64,000 nucleotides of DNA from the NCBI GenBank assembly GCA_014843695.1, contig CM026397.1:51384101-51448100 (forward strand). The letters run 5' to 3'. Both the position numbers and the translations under genes were made by a program. This DNA comes from Archivesica marissinica. Its lineage: Eukaryota > Mollusca > Bivalvia > Venerida > Vesicomyidae. This document shows positions 22,501-33,600 of the stretch, one piece after another. The notes under the pieces are model-generated. The model was given only the letters and a program-made list of their open reading frames with translations, was not told the origin of the DNA and ran no database searches. Every line of letters begins with the position of its first letter. Within the stretch, counting starts at the first letter, position 1.

Positions 22501-24249
22501 GGGTACTGTTGTGTAGTGTATTCCAGCAGTGAGCAGGGTACTATTGGGTAGTGTATTCCAGCAGTGAGCCGTGTACTGTTGTGTAGTGTATTCCAGCAGT
22601 GAGCAGGGTACTGTTGTATAGTGTATTCCAGCAGTGAGCAGTGTACTGTTGTATAGTGTATTCCAGCAGTGAGCAGTGTACTGTTGGGTAGTGTATTCCA
22701 GCAGTGAGCTGTGTACTGTTGGGTAGTGTATTCCAGCAGTGAGCAGTGTACTGTTGTGTAATGTATTCCAGCAGTGAGCAGTGTACTGTTGTGTAGTGTA
22801 TTCCAGCAGTGAGCAGTGTACTGTTGTGTAGTGTATTCCAGCAGTGAGCAGTGTACTGTTGTGTATGTATTCCAGCAGTGAGCAGTGTACTGTTGGGTAG
22901 TGTATTCCAGCAGTGAGCAGGGTACTGTTGGGTAGTGTATTCCAGCAGTGAGCAGTGTACTGTTGGTAGTGTATTCCAGCAGTGAGCAGGGTACTGTTGG
23001 GTAGTGTATTCCAGCAGTGAGCAGTGTACTGTTGGGTAGTGTATTCCAGCAGTGAGCAGGTACTGTTGGGTAGTGTATTCCAGCAGTGAGCAGGGTACTG
23101 TTGGGTAGTGTATTCCAGCAGTGAGCAGGTACTGTTGGGTAGTGTATTCCAGCAGTGAGCAGGTACTGTTGGGTAGTGTATTCCAGCAGTGAGCAGTGTA
23201 CTGTTGGGTAGTGTATTCCAACAGTGAGCAGTGTACTGTTGTGTAATGTATTCCAGCAGTGAGCAGTGTACTGTGGTAGTGTATTCCAACAGTGAGCAGT
23301 GTACTGTTGTGTAATGTATTCCAGCAGTGAGCAGTGTACTGTTGTGTAGTGTATTCCAGCAGTGAGCAGGTACTGTTGTGTAGTGTATTCCAGCAGTGAG
23401 CAGTGTACTGTTGTGTATGTATTCCAGCAGTGAGCAGTGTACTGTTGTGTAATGTATTCCAGCAGTGAGCAGTGTACTGTTGTGTAGTGTATTCCAGCAG
23501 TGAGCAGTGTACTGTTGGGTAGTGTATTCCAGCAGTGAGCAGTGTACTGTTGTGTAGTGTATTCCAGCAGTGAGCAGTGTACTGTTGTGTAATGTATTCC
23601 AGCAGTGAGCAGTGTACTGTTGTGTATGTATTCCAGCAGTGAGCAGTGTACTGTTGTGTAATGTATTCCAGCAGTGAGCAGTGTACTGTTGTGTATGTAT
23701 TCCAGCAGTGAGCAGTGTACTGTTGTGTATGTATTCCAGCAGTGAGCAGTGTACTGTTGTGTAGTGTATTCCAGCAGTGAGCAGGGTACTGTTGGGTAGT
23801 GTATTCCAGCAGTGAGCAGTGTACTGTTGGGTAGTGTATTCCAGCAGTGAGCAGTGTACTGTTGTGTATGTATTCCAGCAGTGAGCAGTGTACTGTTGTG
23901 TATGTATTCCAGCAGTGAGCAGTGTACTGTTGTGTATGTATTCCAGCAGTGAGCAGTGTACTGTTGGGTATGTATTCCAGCAGTGAGCAGTGTACTGTTG
24001 TGTAGTGTATTCCAGCAGTGAGCAGTGTACTGTTGTGTATGTATTCCAGCAGTGAGCAGTGTACTGTTGGGTAGTGTATTCCAGCAGTGAGCAGTGTACT
24101 GTTGTGTATGTATTCCAGCAGTGAGCAGTGTACTGTTGGGTAGTGTATTCCAGCAGTGAGCAGTGTACTGTTGTGTATGTATTCCAGCAGTGAGCAGTGT
24201 ACTGTTGGGTAGTGTATTCCAGCAGTGAGCAGGGTACTGTTGTGTATGT

Positions 24250-26218
24250 ATTCCAGCAGTGAGCAGTGTACTGTTGGGTAGTGTATTCCAGCAGTGAGCA
24301 GGGTACTGTTGTGTAGTGTATTCCAGCAGTGAGCAGGTTTCTGTTGGGTAGTGTATTCCAGCAGTGAGCAGGGTACTGTTGTTTAGTGTATTCCAGCAGT
24401 GAGCAGTTTACTGTTGGGTAGTGTATTCCAGCAGTGAGCAGGGTACTGTTGGGTAGTTTATTCCAGCAGTGAGCAGGGTACTGTTGTGTAGTGTATTCAG
24501 GCAGTGAGTAGTGTACTGTTGTGTAATGTATTCCAGCAGTGAGCAGGGTACTGTTGGGTAGTGTATTCAGGCAGTGAGCAGGGTACTGTTGGGTATTGTA
24601 TTCTAGCAGTGAGTAGTGTACTGTTGTGCAATGTATTCCAGCAATGAGCAGTGTACTGTTGGGTAGTGTATTCCAGCAGTGAGCAGTGTAATGTTGAGTA
24701 GTGTATTCCAGCAGTGAGTAGTGTGCTGTTGGGTAGTGTATTACGGCAGTGAGCAGTGGACTGTTGGGTAGTGTATTACAGCAGTGAGTAATGTATTGTT
24801 GTGTTGTGTATTCCAGCAGTGAGCAGTGTACTGTTGAGTAGTGTATTCCAGCAGTGAGTAGTGTACTGTTGGGTAGTGTATTCCAGCAGTGAGTAGTTTA
24901 CTGTTGGGTAATGCATTCCAGCAGTGAGCAGTGTACTGTTGTGTAATGTATTCCAGCAGTGAGCAGTGTACTGTTGTGTAGTGTATTCCAGCAGTGAGCA
25001 GTGTACTGTTGTGTAGTGTATTCCAGCAGTGAGTAGTGTACTGTTGTGTAATGTATTCCAGCAGTGAGCAGTGTACTGTTGTGTAGTGTATTCCAGCAGT
25101 GAGCAGGGTACTGTTGGGTAGTGTATTCCAGCAGTGAGCAGGGTACTGTTGTGTAGTGTATTCCAGCAATGAGCAGTGTACTGTTGTATAGTGTATTCCA
25201 GCAGTGAGCATGGTACTGTTGGGTAGTGTATTCCAGCAGTGAGCAGGGTACTGTTGGGTAGTGTATTCCAGCAGTGAGCAGCGTACTTTTGGGTAGTGTA
25301 TTCCAGCAGTGAGCAGTGTACTGCTGGGTAGTGTATTCCAGCAGTGAGCAGTGTACTGTTGAGTAGTGTATTCCAGCAGTGAGTAGTGTTCTGTTGGGTA
25401 ATGTATTCCAGCAGTGAGCAGTGTACTGTTGGGTAGTGTATTCTAGCAGTGAGCAGGGTACTGTTGGGTAGTATATTCCAGCAGTAAGCCGTGTACTGTT
25501 GGGTAGTGTATTCCAGCAGTAAGCAGTGTACTGTTTGGTAGTGTATTCCAGCAGTGAGCAGGGTGCTGTTGTGTGTATATTCCAGCAGTGAGCAGTGTAC
25601 TGTTGTGTAATGTATTCCAGCAGTGAGCAGTGTACTGTTGTGTAATGTATTCCAGCAGTGAGCAGTGTACTGTTGTGTAGTGTATTCCAGCAGTGAGCTG
25701 TGTACTGTTGTGTAGTGTATTCCAGCAGTGAGTAGTGTACTGTTGTCAAGTGTATTCCAGCAGTGAGCAGTGTACTGTTGTGTAGTGTATTCCAGCAGTG
25801 AGCAGTATACTATTATGTATGTATTCCAGCAGTGAGCAGTGTACTGTTGTGTAGTGTATTCCAGCAGTGAGCAGTGTACTGTTGTGTAGTGTATTCCAGC
25901 AGTGAGCAGGGTACTGTTGGGTAATGTATTCCAGCAGTGAGCAGGGTACTGTTGGGTAATGTATTCCAGCAGTGAGCAGGGTACTGTTGGGTAATGTATT
26001 CCAGCAGTGAGCAGTGTACTGTTGGGTAATGTATTCCAGCAGTGAGCAGGGTACTGTTGGGTAATGTATTCTAGCAGTGAGCAGTGTACTGTTGTGTAGT
26101 GTATTCCAGCAGTGAGCAGAGTACTGTTGAGTAATGTATTCCAACAGTGAGCAGTGTACTGTTGTGTAGTGTATAACAGCAGTGAGCAGTTGACTGTTGG
26201 GTAGTGTAATCCAGCAGT
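24250..26218. repeat. R1 block duplicated from 12115-14084, copy 2
   Basis: Second copy of the divergent block, in direct orientation at a constant 12,135-bp offset. Similarity ends exactly where the array ends and a SINE B-box begins. The left edge is blurred because both copies are flanked by similar units. Confidence 0.9.
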
Positions 26219-26332
26219 GGGGTTCGAATCCCATTCGACTTATAGCATGTGAGGAAGCCCATCAGTTTGCGTACGGAAGACCGGTGGTACTACCCGAGGG
26301 GCTTATCGTGATCTTCCCCCACCAATTACATG
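26219..26332 (+). mobile_element. SINE family B, 5'-truncated copy
   Basis: It begins inside the B-box (GGGTTCGAATCCC) directly at the last R1 unit. It continues with GCATGTGAGGAAGCC, CGTACGGAAGACCGGTGG and GATCTTCCCCCACCAATTA, the fuller form of the body seen at 3760-3880. The A-box half is missing and replaced by R1. Confidence 0.75.
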
Positions 26333-26333
26333 T

Positions 26334-26607
26334 ATTTATAGTTGCTACCGGTTGCCCATATGAGCAACACCTCCTGAAGAGAGTAGTCATTTTAGAATTT
26401 TGGAGGATAGTGCAATGATACAGACAGGGTCCCATTCCAGAGTCTCATCTGGTTCTTTTACGTACACGGTGTATAGCACCGACACGAGACCTCTGTTTAA
26501 AGTCCCACCTGAAAGACTGTTAATTGTATTAGGGTCAGATAGGGATCGAACATGCGATCCCTGGATTACCAATCCAGCGTGTTACCACTGTACTACAGAT
26601 CCGTCTG
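26334..26607 (-). mobile_element. SINE family A, copy 2
   Basis: On the minus strand the head starts near 26607 (GTAGTACAGTGGTAACACGC as A-box). It has the anticodon-arm-like CTGGATTGGTAATCCAG and a B-box disturbed near 26545, then the full family body down to the GCAACCGGTAGCAAC tail at 26345. It is nearly full length and lies immediately after the SINE B fragment. Confidence 0.85.
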
Positions 26608-26678
26608 CTAACAAACAAACAAACACAATCAAGCAGTGTATTATAGTAGTGAATGATCTGTTACTCGTGATTTCAAAC

Positions 26679-26988
26679 CATATTTTATGAGACTCGTTTC
26701 GGAGTTTTGCTATTAACTCTTTCATCGCTAATGTCACATAAAAGCGGAGAACCCAACCCGATCAGATAGAACAGAACGTGCTGTCTGATCAGACTACATA
26801 ATGACTGCTCTTCAGACATTGGAGCTGAAGCACCTGTCCGAATAGCAAACAACATAGATCCTGATCAGACGCGTTGTTACTCACATGTGTTTGTACATGC
26901 TCTGAATTTATTCGGTGCTGAAAGAGTTAAGCTCTCCAAACGGCTCGCTTAATAGCAAACTTCCAAAACTCGTTTCATAAAATATTGT
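26679..26988. mobile_element. foldback (palindromic) element with long imperfect arms
   Basis: The left arm (26679-26740) reads ATATTTTATGAGACTCGTTT, then GTTTTGCTATTAA and CTCTTTCATCGC. The right arm, reverse-complemented, reads ATATTTTATGAAACGAGTTT, then GTTTGCTATTAA and AACTCTTTCAGCAC, with about 20 extra bases in between. A smaller hairpin (GATCAGATAG ... CTGTCTGATC) lies near 26760-26790. The layout matches palindromic non-autonomous repeats that I associate with bivalve genomes. No coding capacity is present. Confidence 0.6.
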
Positions 26989-27089
26989 ATGAAAAATGTA
27001 ACATCCTATATACACCAAATCTTTCATTGCCATAATATGTCATTATTCTTGTGCATGTTCGTTCTATATTTACTGTAACACATGTAGGT

Positions 27090-27371
27090 ATAGGATAGAA
27101 GCCGAACACGATCCAATATGTAAAATATTGGACTGGCTGAGGCGCATAGCGACGAAGACAGTACCAATACTTTACATATTGGATCCGTTTGAGGCTTATA
27201 TCTTACTTAAAACACACACGTATATAACACGATCCTACTAATTAAAATTGATAATTTCGTACATTTACGCATAGAATTTGATATAATACTCTGGCATTTT
27301 GACACGAGTCCAATATTAATAATAATGGACTGCAAGTACAAAGGTATGACGTCACGATAGTGTTTTAATTA
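27090..27371. mobile_element. dispersed repeat E, intact copy
   Basis: About 280 bases recur at 49735-50296. Internally, CCAATATGTAAAATATTGG (from about 27112) and CCAATACTTTACATATTGG (to about 27182) form inverted arms around a 30-base centre. A later CAGTCCAATATT/AATGGACTG-like motif is shared by both copies. The perfect palindrome TGACGTCA (CRE-like) lies at 27347-27354. It has no reading frame and is probably a non-autonomous element. Its ends are not precisely defined. Confidence 0.7.
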
Positions 27372-27878
27372 TAAATAAAATTAATAAATAACAAATTTAA
27401 AAATTGTATGCATACATGTATATACCTGGATGCAGCCCCTCTGCAATTGACACGGTATCCGCCGCCTAACCGAGTAGTTTCAACTTCGAGTCACTAGAGA
27501 AGCGTATATAGTTTCGCATGCAAGTTTGAACAAATATTAGTATAAACTAAAAGAGATAAGGTCCTATTTTCACGTATTACTTAACTGTATGCATATAGTC
27601 TTACTGAACATCCCAGTATATTTTCTTTAGAGCTGATTTTGATCAGTAAAATATTGTGGATGTAATAGAGACAAGCATTGTGAATAAATACATGTATTCA
27701 ATAGTTGTGATTAACGTAGTCTAAACATGTTTGGTTTCGGTTTTCGGTCAATTGTAGTCAGCTTATTGATCGCGCAGGTTGTTTAAATAGTTCCTCTTTC
27801 AAAACAAACGAAGGTCATTTCCAATACAATTTTCATACAATTGTTATGTTCGACAGCATTTCGTTTCATTTACGGGCG
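27372..27878. other. AT-rich spacer, no gene seen
   Basis: No coding, SINE or tandem signal could be supported between repeat E and array R2. Confidence 0.55.
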
Positions 27879-30604
27879 TAGCACACACTCACGCATAGCT
27901 TGCGCCCACTCACACGTAGCTTAATACGCACTCACACGTAGCTTACCACGCACTCACACGTAGCTTACCACTGACACGTAGCTTACCACTTACACGTAAC
28001 TTACCACTGACACGTAGCTTACCACTTACACGTAGCTTACCACTCACAAGTAGCTTACCACTCACACGTAGCTTACCACTCACACGTAGCTTACCACTCA
28101 CTCACACGTAGCTTACCACACACTCACACGTAGCTTACCACACACTCACACGTAGCTTACCACTCACACGTAGCTTACCACTCACACGTAGATTACCACT
28201 CACACGTAGCTTACCACTCACACGTAGCTTACCACTCACACGTAGCTTACCACTCACGCATAGCTAACCACGCACTCACGCGTAGCTTACCACTCACACG
28301 TAGCTTGCCACTCACACGTAGCTTACAACTCATACGTAGCTTACCACACACTCACACGTAGCTTACCACTCACACGTAGCTTACCACACACACGTAGCTT
28401 GCCACTCACACGTATCTTACCACGCACTCACACGTAGCTTACCACTCACACGTAGCTTACCACACACTCACACGTAGCTTACCACTGACACATAGATTAC
28501 CACTCACACGTAGATTACCACGCACTCACACATAGCTTACCACTCACACGTAGCTTACCACTCACACACACGTAGCTTACCACACACTCACACGTAGCTT
28601 ACCACTGACACGTAGCTTACCACTCACACGTAGCTTACCACGCGCTCACACGTAGCTTACCACGCGCTCACACGTAGCGTACCACCCACACGTAGCTTAC
28701 CACCCACACGAAGCTTACACTCACACGTAGCTTACCACCCACACGAAGCTTACCACCCGCACGAAGCTTACCACTCACACGTAGCTTACACACACACGAA
28801 GCTTACCACCCACACGTAGCTTACCACCCGCACGAAGCTTACCACTCACACGTAGCTTACCACCCACACGAAGCTTACCAATCACACGTAGCTTACCACC
28901 CACATGTAGCTTACCACCCACACGAAGCTTACCACTCACACGTAGCATACCACTCACACGTAGCTTACCACGCACTCACACGTAACTTAGCACCCACACG
29001 TAGCTTACCACCCACACGAAGCTTACCACTCACACGTAGCTTACCACTCACGCATAGCTAACCACGCACTCACGCGTAGCTTACCACTCACACGTAGCTT
29101 GCCACTCACACGTAGCTTACAACTCATACGTAGCTTACCACACACTCACACGTAGCTTACCACTCACACGTAGCTTACCACACACACGTAGCTTGCCACT
29201 CACACGTATCTTACCACGCACTCACACGTAGCTTACCACTCACACGTAGCTTACCACACACTCACACGTAGCTTACCACTGACACATAGATTACCACTCA
29301 CACGTAGATTACCACGCACTCACACATAGCTTACCACTCACACGTAGCTTACCACGTACTCACACGTAGCTTACCACTCACACACACGTAGCTTACCACA
29401 CACTCACACGTAGCTTACCACTGACACGTAGCTTACCACTCACACGTAGCTTACCACGCGCTCACACGTAGCTTACCACCCACACGTAGCGTACCACCCA
29501 CACGTAGCTTACCACCCACACGACGTTTACCAATCACACGTAGCTTACCACCCGCACGAAGCTTACCACTCACACGTAGCTACCACCCACACGAAGCTTA
29601 CCAATCACACGTAGCTTACCACCCACATGTAGCTTACCACCCACACGACGCTTACCACTCACACGTAGCATACCACTCACACGTAGCTTACCACGCACTC
29701 ACACGTAACTAGCACCCACGTAGCTTACCACCCACACGAAGCTTACCACTCACACGTAGCTTACCACTCACGCATAGCTAACCACGCACTCACACGTAGC
29801 TTACCACTCACGCGTAGCTTACCACTCACACGTAGCTTACCACTCATACGTAGCTTACCACACACTTACACGTAGCTTACCACGCACTTACACGCAGCTT
29901 ACCACTCACACGTAGCTTACCACCACTCACACGTAGCTTACCACTCATACGTAGCTTACCACTCACACGTAGCTTACCACTCACACGTAGCTTACCAATC
30001 ACACGTAGCTTACCACTCACACGCAGCTTACCACTCACACGTAGCTTACCACGCACTCACACGTAGATTACCACTCACACGTAGCTTACCACTCATACGT
30101 AGCTTACCACACACTTACACGTAGCTTACCACGCACTTACACGTAGCTTACCACACAATCACACGTAGCTTACCACACCTCACACATAGCTTACCACTCA
30201 TACGTAGCTTACCACTCACACGTAGCTTACCACTCACACGTAGCTTACCACTCACACTTAGCTTACCACTCATACGTAGCTTACCACTCACACGTAGCTT
30301 ACCACGCACTCATACGTAGCTTACCACACACTCACACGTAGCTTACCACACACTCACACGTAGCTTACCACACACTCACACACAGCTTACCACACACTTA
30401 CACGTAGCTTACCACGCACTTACACGTAGCTTACCACACACTCACACATAGCTTACAACACACTCACACATAGCTTACCACTCACACGTAGCTTACCACT
30501 CACACGTAGCTTACCACTCACGCATAGCTTACCACGCACTCACACGTAGCTTACCACTCATACGTAGCTTACCACGCACTTACACGTAGCTTACCACTCA
30601 CACA
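27879..30604. repeat. minisatellite array R2, 18- and 22-bp monomers
   Basis: The 18-bp monomer is CTTACCACTCACACGTAG. The 22-bp form has a four-base insert (CACGCACTC or CACACACTC in place of CACTC). Some units have GAAGC or CATAGC instead of GTAGC. Longer blocks recur: the marker CACTCACGCATAGCTAACC occurs at 28251, 29045 and 29765 (offsets 794 and 720). The right edge grades into R3 at about 30600. Confidence 0.95.
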
Positions 30605-33600
30605 TAACTTACCACATACAGATGTCTTACTACGCACTCACACGTAACATACCACATAAACATGTCTTACCACGCGCTTACACATAGCTTACCACATAAA
30701 CATGTCTTACCACACACTCACACATAACTTACCACATACACATGTCTTACCACACACTCACACGTAACTTACCACATACACATGTCTTACCACACACTCA
30801 CACATAACTTACCACATACACATGTCTTACCACGCACTCACACACAATTTACCACATACACATGTCTTACCACGCACTCACACATAGCTTACCACATACA
30901 CATGTCATACCACACACTCACACATAGCTTACCACATACTCATACATAGCTTACCACATACACATGTCTTACCACGCTCTCACACATAGCTTACCACATA
31001 CTCATACATAGCTTACCACATACACATGTCTTACCACGCACTCACACATAGCTTACCACATACACATGTCTTACCACGCACTCACACATAGCTAACCACA
31101 TACACATGTCTTACCACGCACTCACACATAGCTTACCCCATACACATGTCTTACAACGCACTCACACATGTCTTACCACGCACTTACACATAGCATACCA
31201 CACACATATGTTTTACCACGCACTCACACATAGCATACCACATACACATGTCTTACCACGTACTCACACATAGCTTACCACATACACATGTCTTACAACG
31301 CACTCACACATGTCTTACCACGCACTCACACATAGCATACCACTCACACATGTTTTACCACGCACTCACACATAGCATACCACATACACATGTCTTACAA
31401 CGCACTCACACATAGCTTACCACATACACATGTCTTACCACGCACTCACACATAACACACCAGTCACACATGTCTTACCACGCACTCACACATAGCATAC
31501 CACATACACATGTCTTACCACGCACTCACAAATAGCTTACCACATACACATGTCTTACCACGCACTCACACATAGCATACCACATACACATGTCTTACCA
31601 CGCACTCACACATAGCTTACCACATACACATGTCTTACCACGCACTCACACATAGCTTACCACATACACATGTCTTACAACGCACACACATAGCTTACCA
31701 CATACACGTCTTACCACGCACTCACACATAGCTTACCACATACACATGTCTTACCACGCACTCACACATAGCTTACCACATACACATGTCTTACCACGCA
31801 CTCACACATAGCTAACCACATACACATGTCTTACCACGTACTCACACATAGCTTACCCCATACACATGTCTTACAACGCACTCACACATGTCTTACCACG
31901 CACTCACACATAGCATACCACATACACATGTTTTACCACGCGCTTACACATAGCTTACCACATAAACATGTCTTACCACACACTCACACATAACTTACCA
32001 CATACACATGTCTTACCACACACTCACACGTAACTTACCACATACACATGTCTTACCACACACTCACACATAACTTACCACATACACATGTCTTACCACG
32101 CACTCACACACAATTTACCACATACACATGTCTTACCACGCACTCACACATAGCATACCACATACACATGTTTTACCACGCACTCACACATAGCTTACCA
32201 CATACACATGTCTTACCACACACTCACACATAGCTAACCACATACACATGTCTTACCACGTACTCACACATAGCTTACCCCATACACATGTCTTACAACG
32301 CACTCACACATGTCTTACCACGCACTCACACATAACTTATCACATACACATGTCTTATCACACACTCACACGTAACTTACCACATACACATGTCTTACCA
32401 CACACTCACACATAACTTACCACATACACATGTCTTACCACGCACTCACACACAATTTACCACATACACATGTCTTACCACGCACTCACACATAGCTTAC
32501 CACATACACATGTCTTACCACGCCCTCACACATAGCTTACCACATACACATGTCTTACCACGCACTCACACATAGCTTACCACATACTCATACATAGCTT
32601 ACCACATACACATGTCTTACCACGCACTCACACATAGCTTACCACATACACATGTCTTACCACGCACTCACACATAGCTAACCACATACACATGTCTTAC
32701 CACGCACTCACACATAGCTTACCACATACACATGTCTTACCACGCACTCACACATAGCATACCACATACACATGTTTTATCACGCACTCACACATAGCAT
32801 ACCACATACACATGTCTTACCACGTACTCACACATAGCTTACCACATACACATGTCTTACCACGCACTCACACATAGCTTACCACATACACATGTCTTAC
32901 CACTAACTCACACATAGCACACCACTCACACATGTTTTACCACGCACTCACACATAGCTAACCATATACACATGTCTTACAACGCACTCACACATAGCTT
33001 ACCACATACACATGTCTTACAACGCACTCACACATGTCTTACCACGCACTCACACATAGCATACCACATACACATGTCTTACCACGCACTCACACATAGC
33101 TTACCACATACACATGTCTTACAACGCACTCACACATGTCTTACCACGCACTCACACATAGCATACCACATACACATGTCTTACCACGCACTCACACATA
33201 GCTTACCACATACACATGCCTTACCACGCACTCACACATAGCTTACCACATACACATATCTTACAACGCACACACACATAGCTTACCACATACACATGTC
33301 TTACCACGCACTCACACATAGCTTACCACATACACATGTCTTACCACGCACTCATACGTAGCTAACCACATACACATGTCTTACCACGTACTCACACATA
33401 GCTTACCCCATACACATGTTTTACAACGCACTCACACATGTCTTACCACGCACTCACACATAGCATACCACATACACATGTTTTACCACGCACTCACACA
33501 TAGCATACCACATACACATGTCTTACCACGTATTCACACATAGCTTACCCCATACACATGTCTTACAACGCACTCACACATGTCTTACCACGCACTCACA

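Larger units (their letters stand above)
7585..26218. repeat. minisatellite array R1, 35-bp unit, ~530 copies
   Basis: The unit begins TGTACTGTTGGGTAGTG and contains ATTCCAGCAGTGAG. Two positions commonly alternate G/T (TTGGGT or TTGTGT; GCAGGGT or GCAGTGT). Frequent variants are a 34-bp unit that loses one G (GGTATGTATTCC), TAATGTATTCC, and CAGAAATGAG. The minus strand lacks stops in all three frames of the unit. Because 35 is not a multiple of 3, this produces apparent proteins of up to 1167 residues with a 35-residue period. Indels just shift between three open frames, so openness is no evidence of coding. Divergent units are concentrated at 9.4-14.1 kb and 24.3-26.2 kb. The segment 14.1-24.2 kb is more uniform apart from a divergent patch at 15.2-16.5 kb and 20.9-22.7 kb. 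Confidence 0.97.

Noticed and set aside
6341..23289. Minus-strand ORFs of 240-1167 residues over array R1, including one crossing the gap
   Set aside because: The 35-bp unit has no minus-strand stop in any frame, so ORF length reflects array length. Translations are a 35-residue cycle, and one ORF includes the N run.
28775..28975. Basic minus-strand ORF (GGKLRV repeats)
   Set aside because: It is a reading of the R2 monomers. The 18-bp unit preserves frame and so mimics a peptide repeat.
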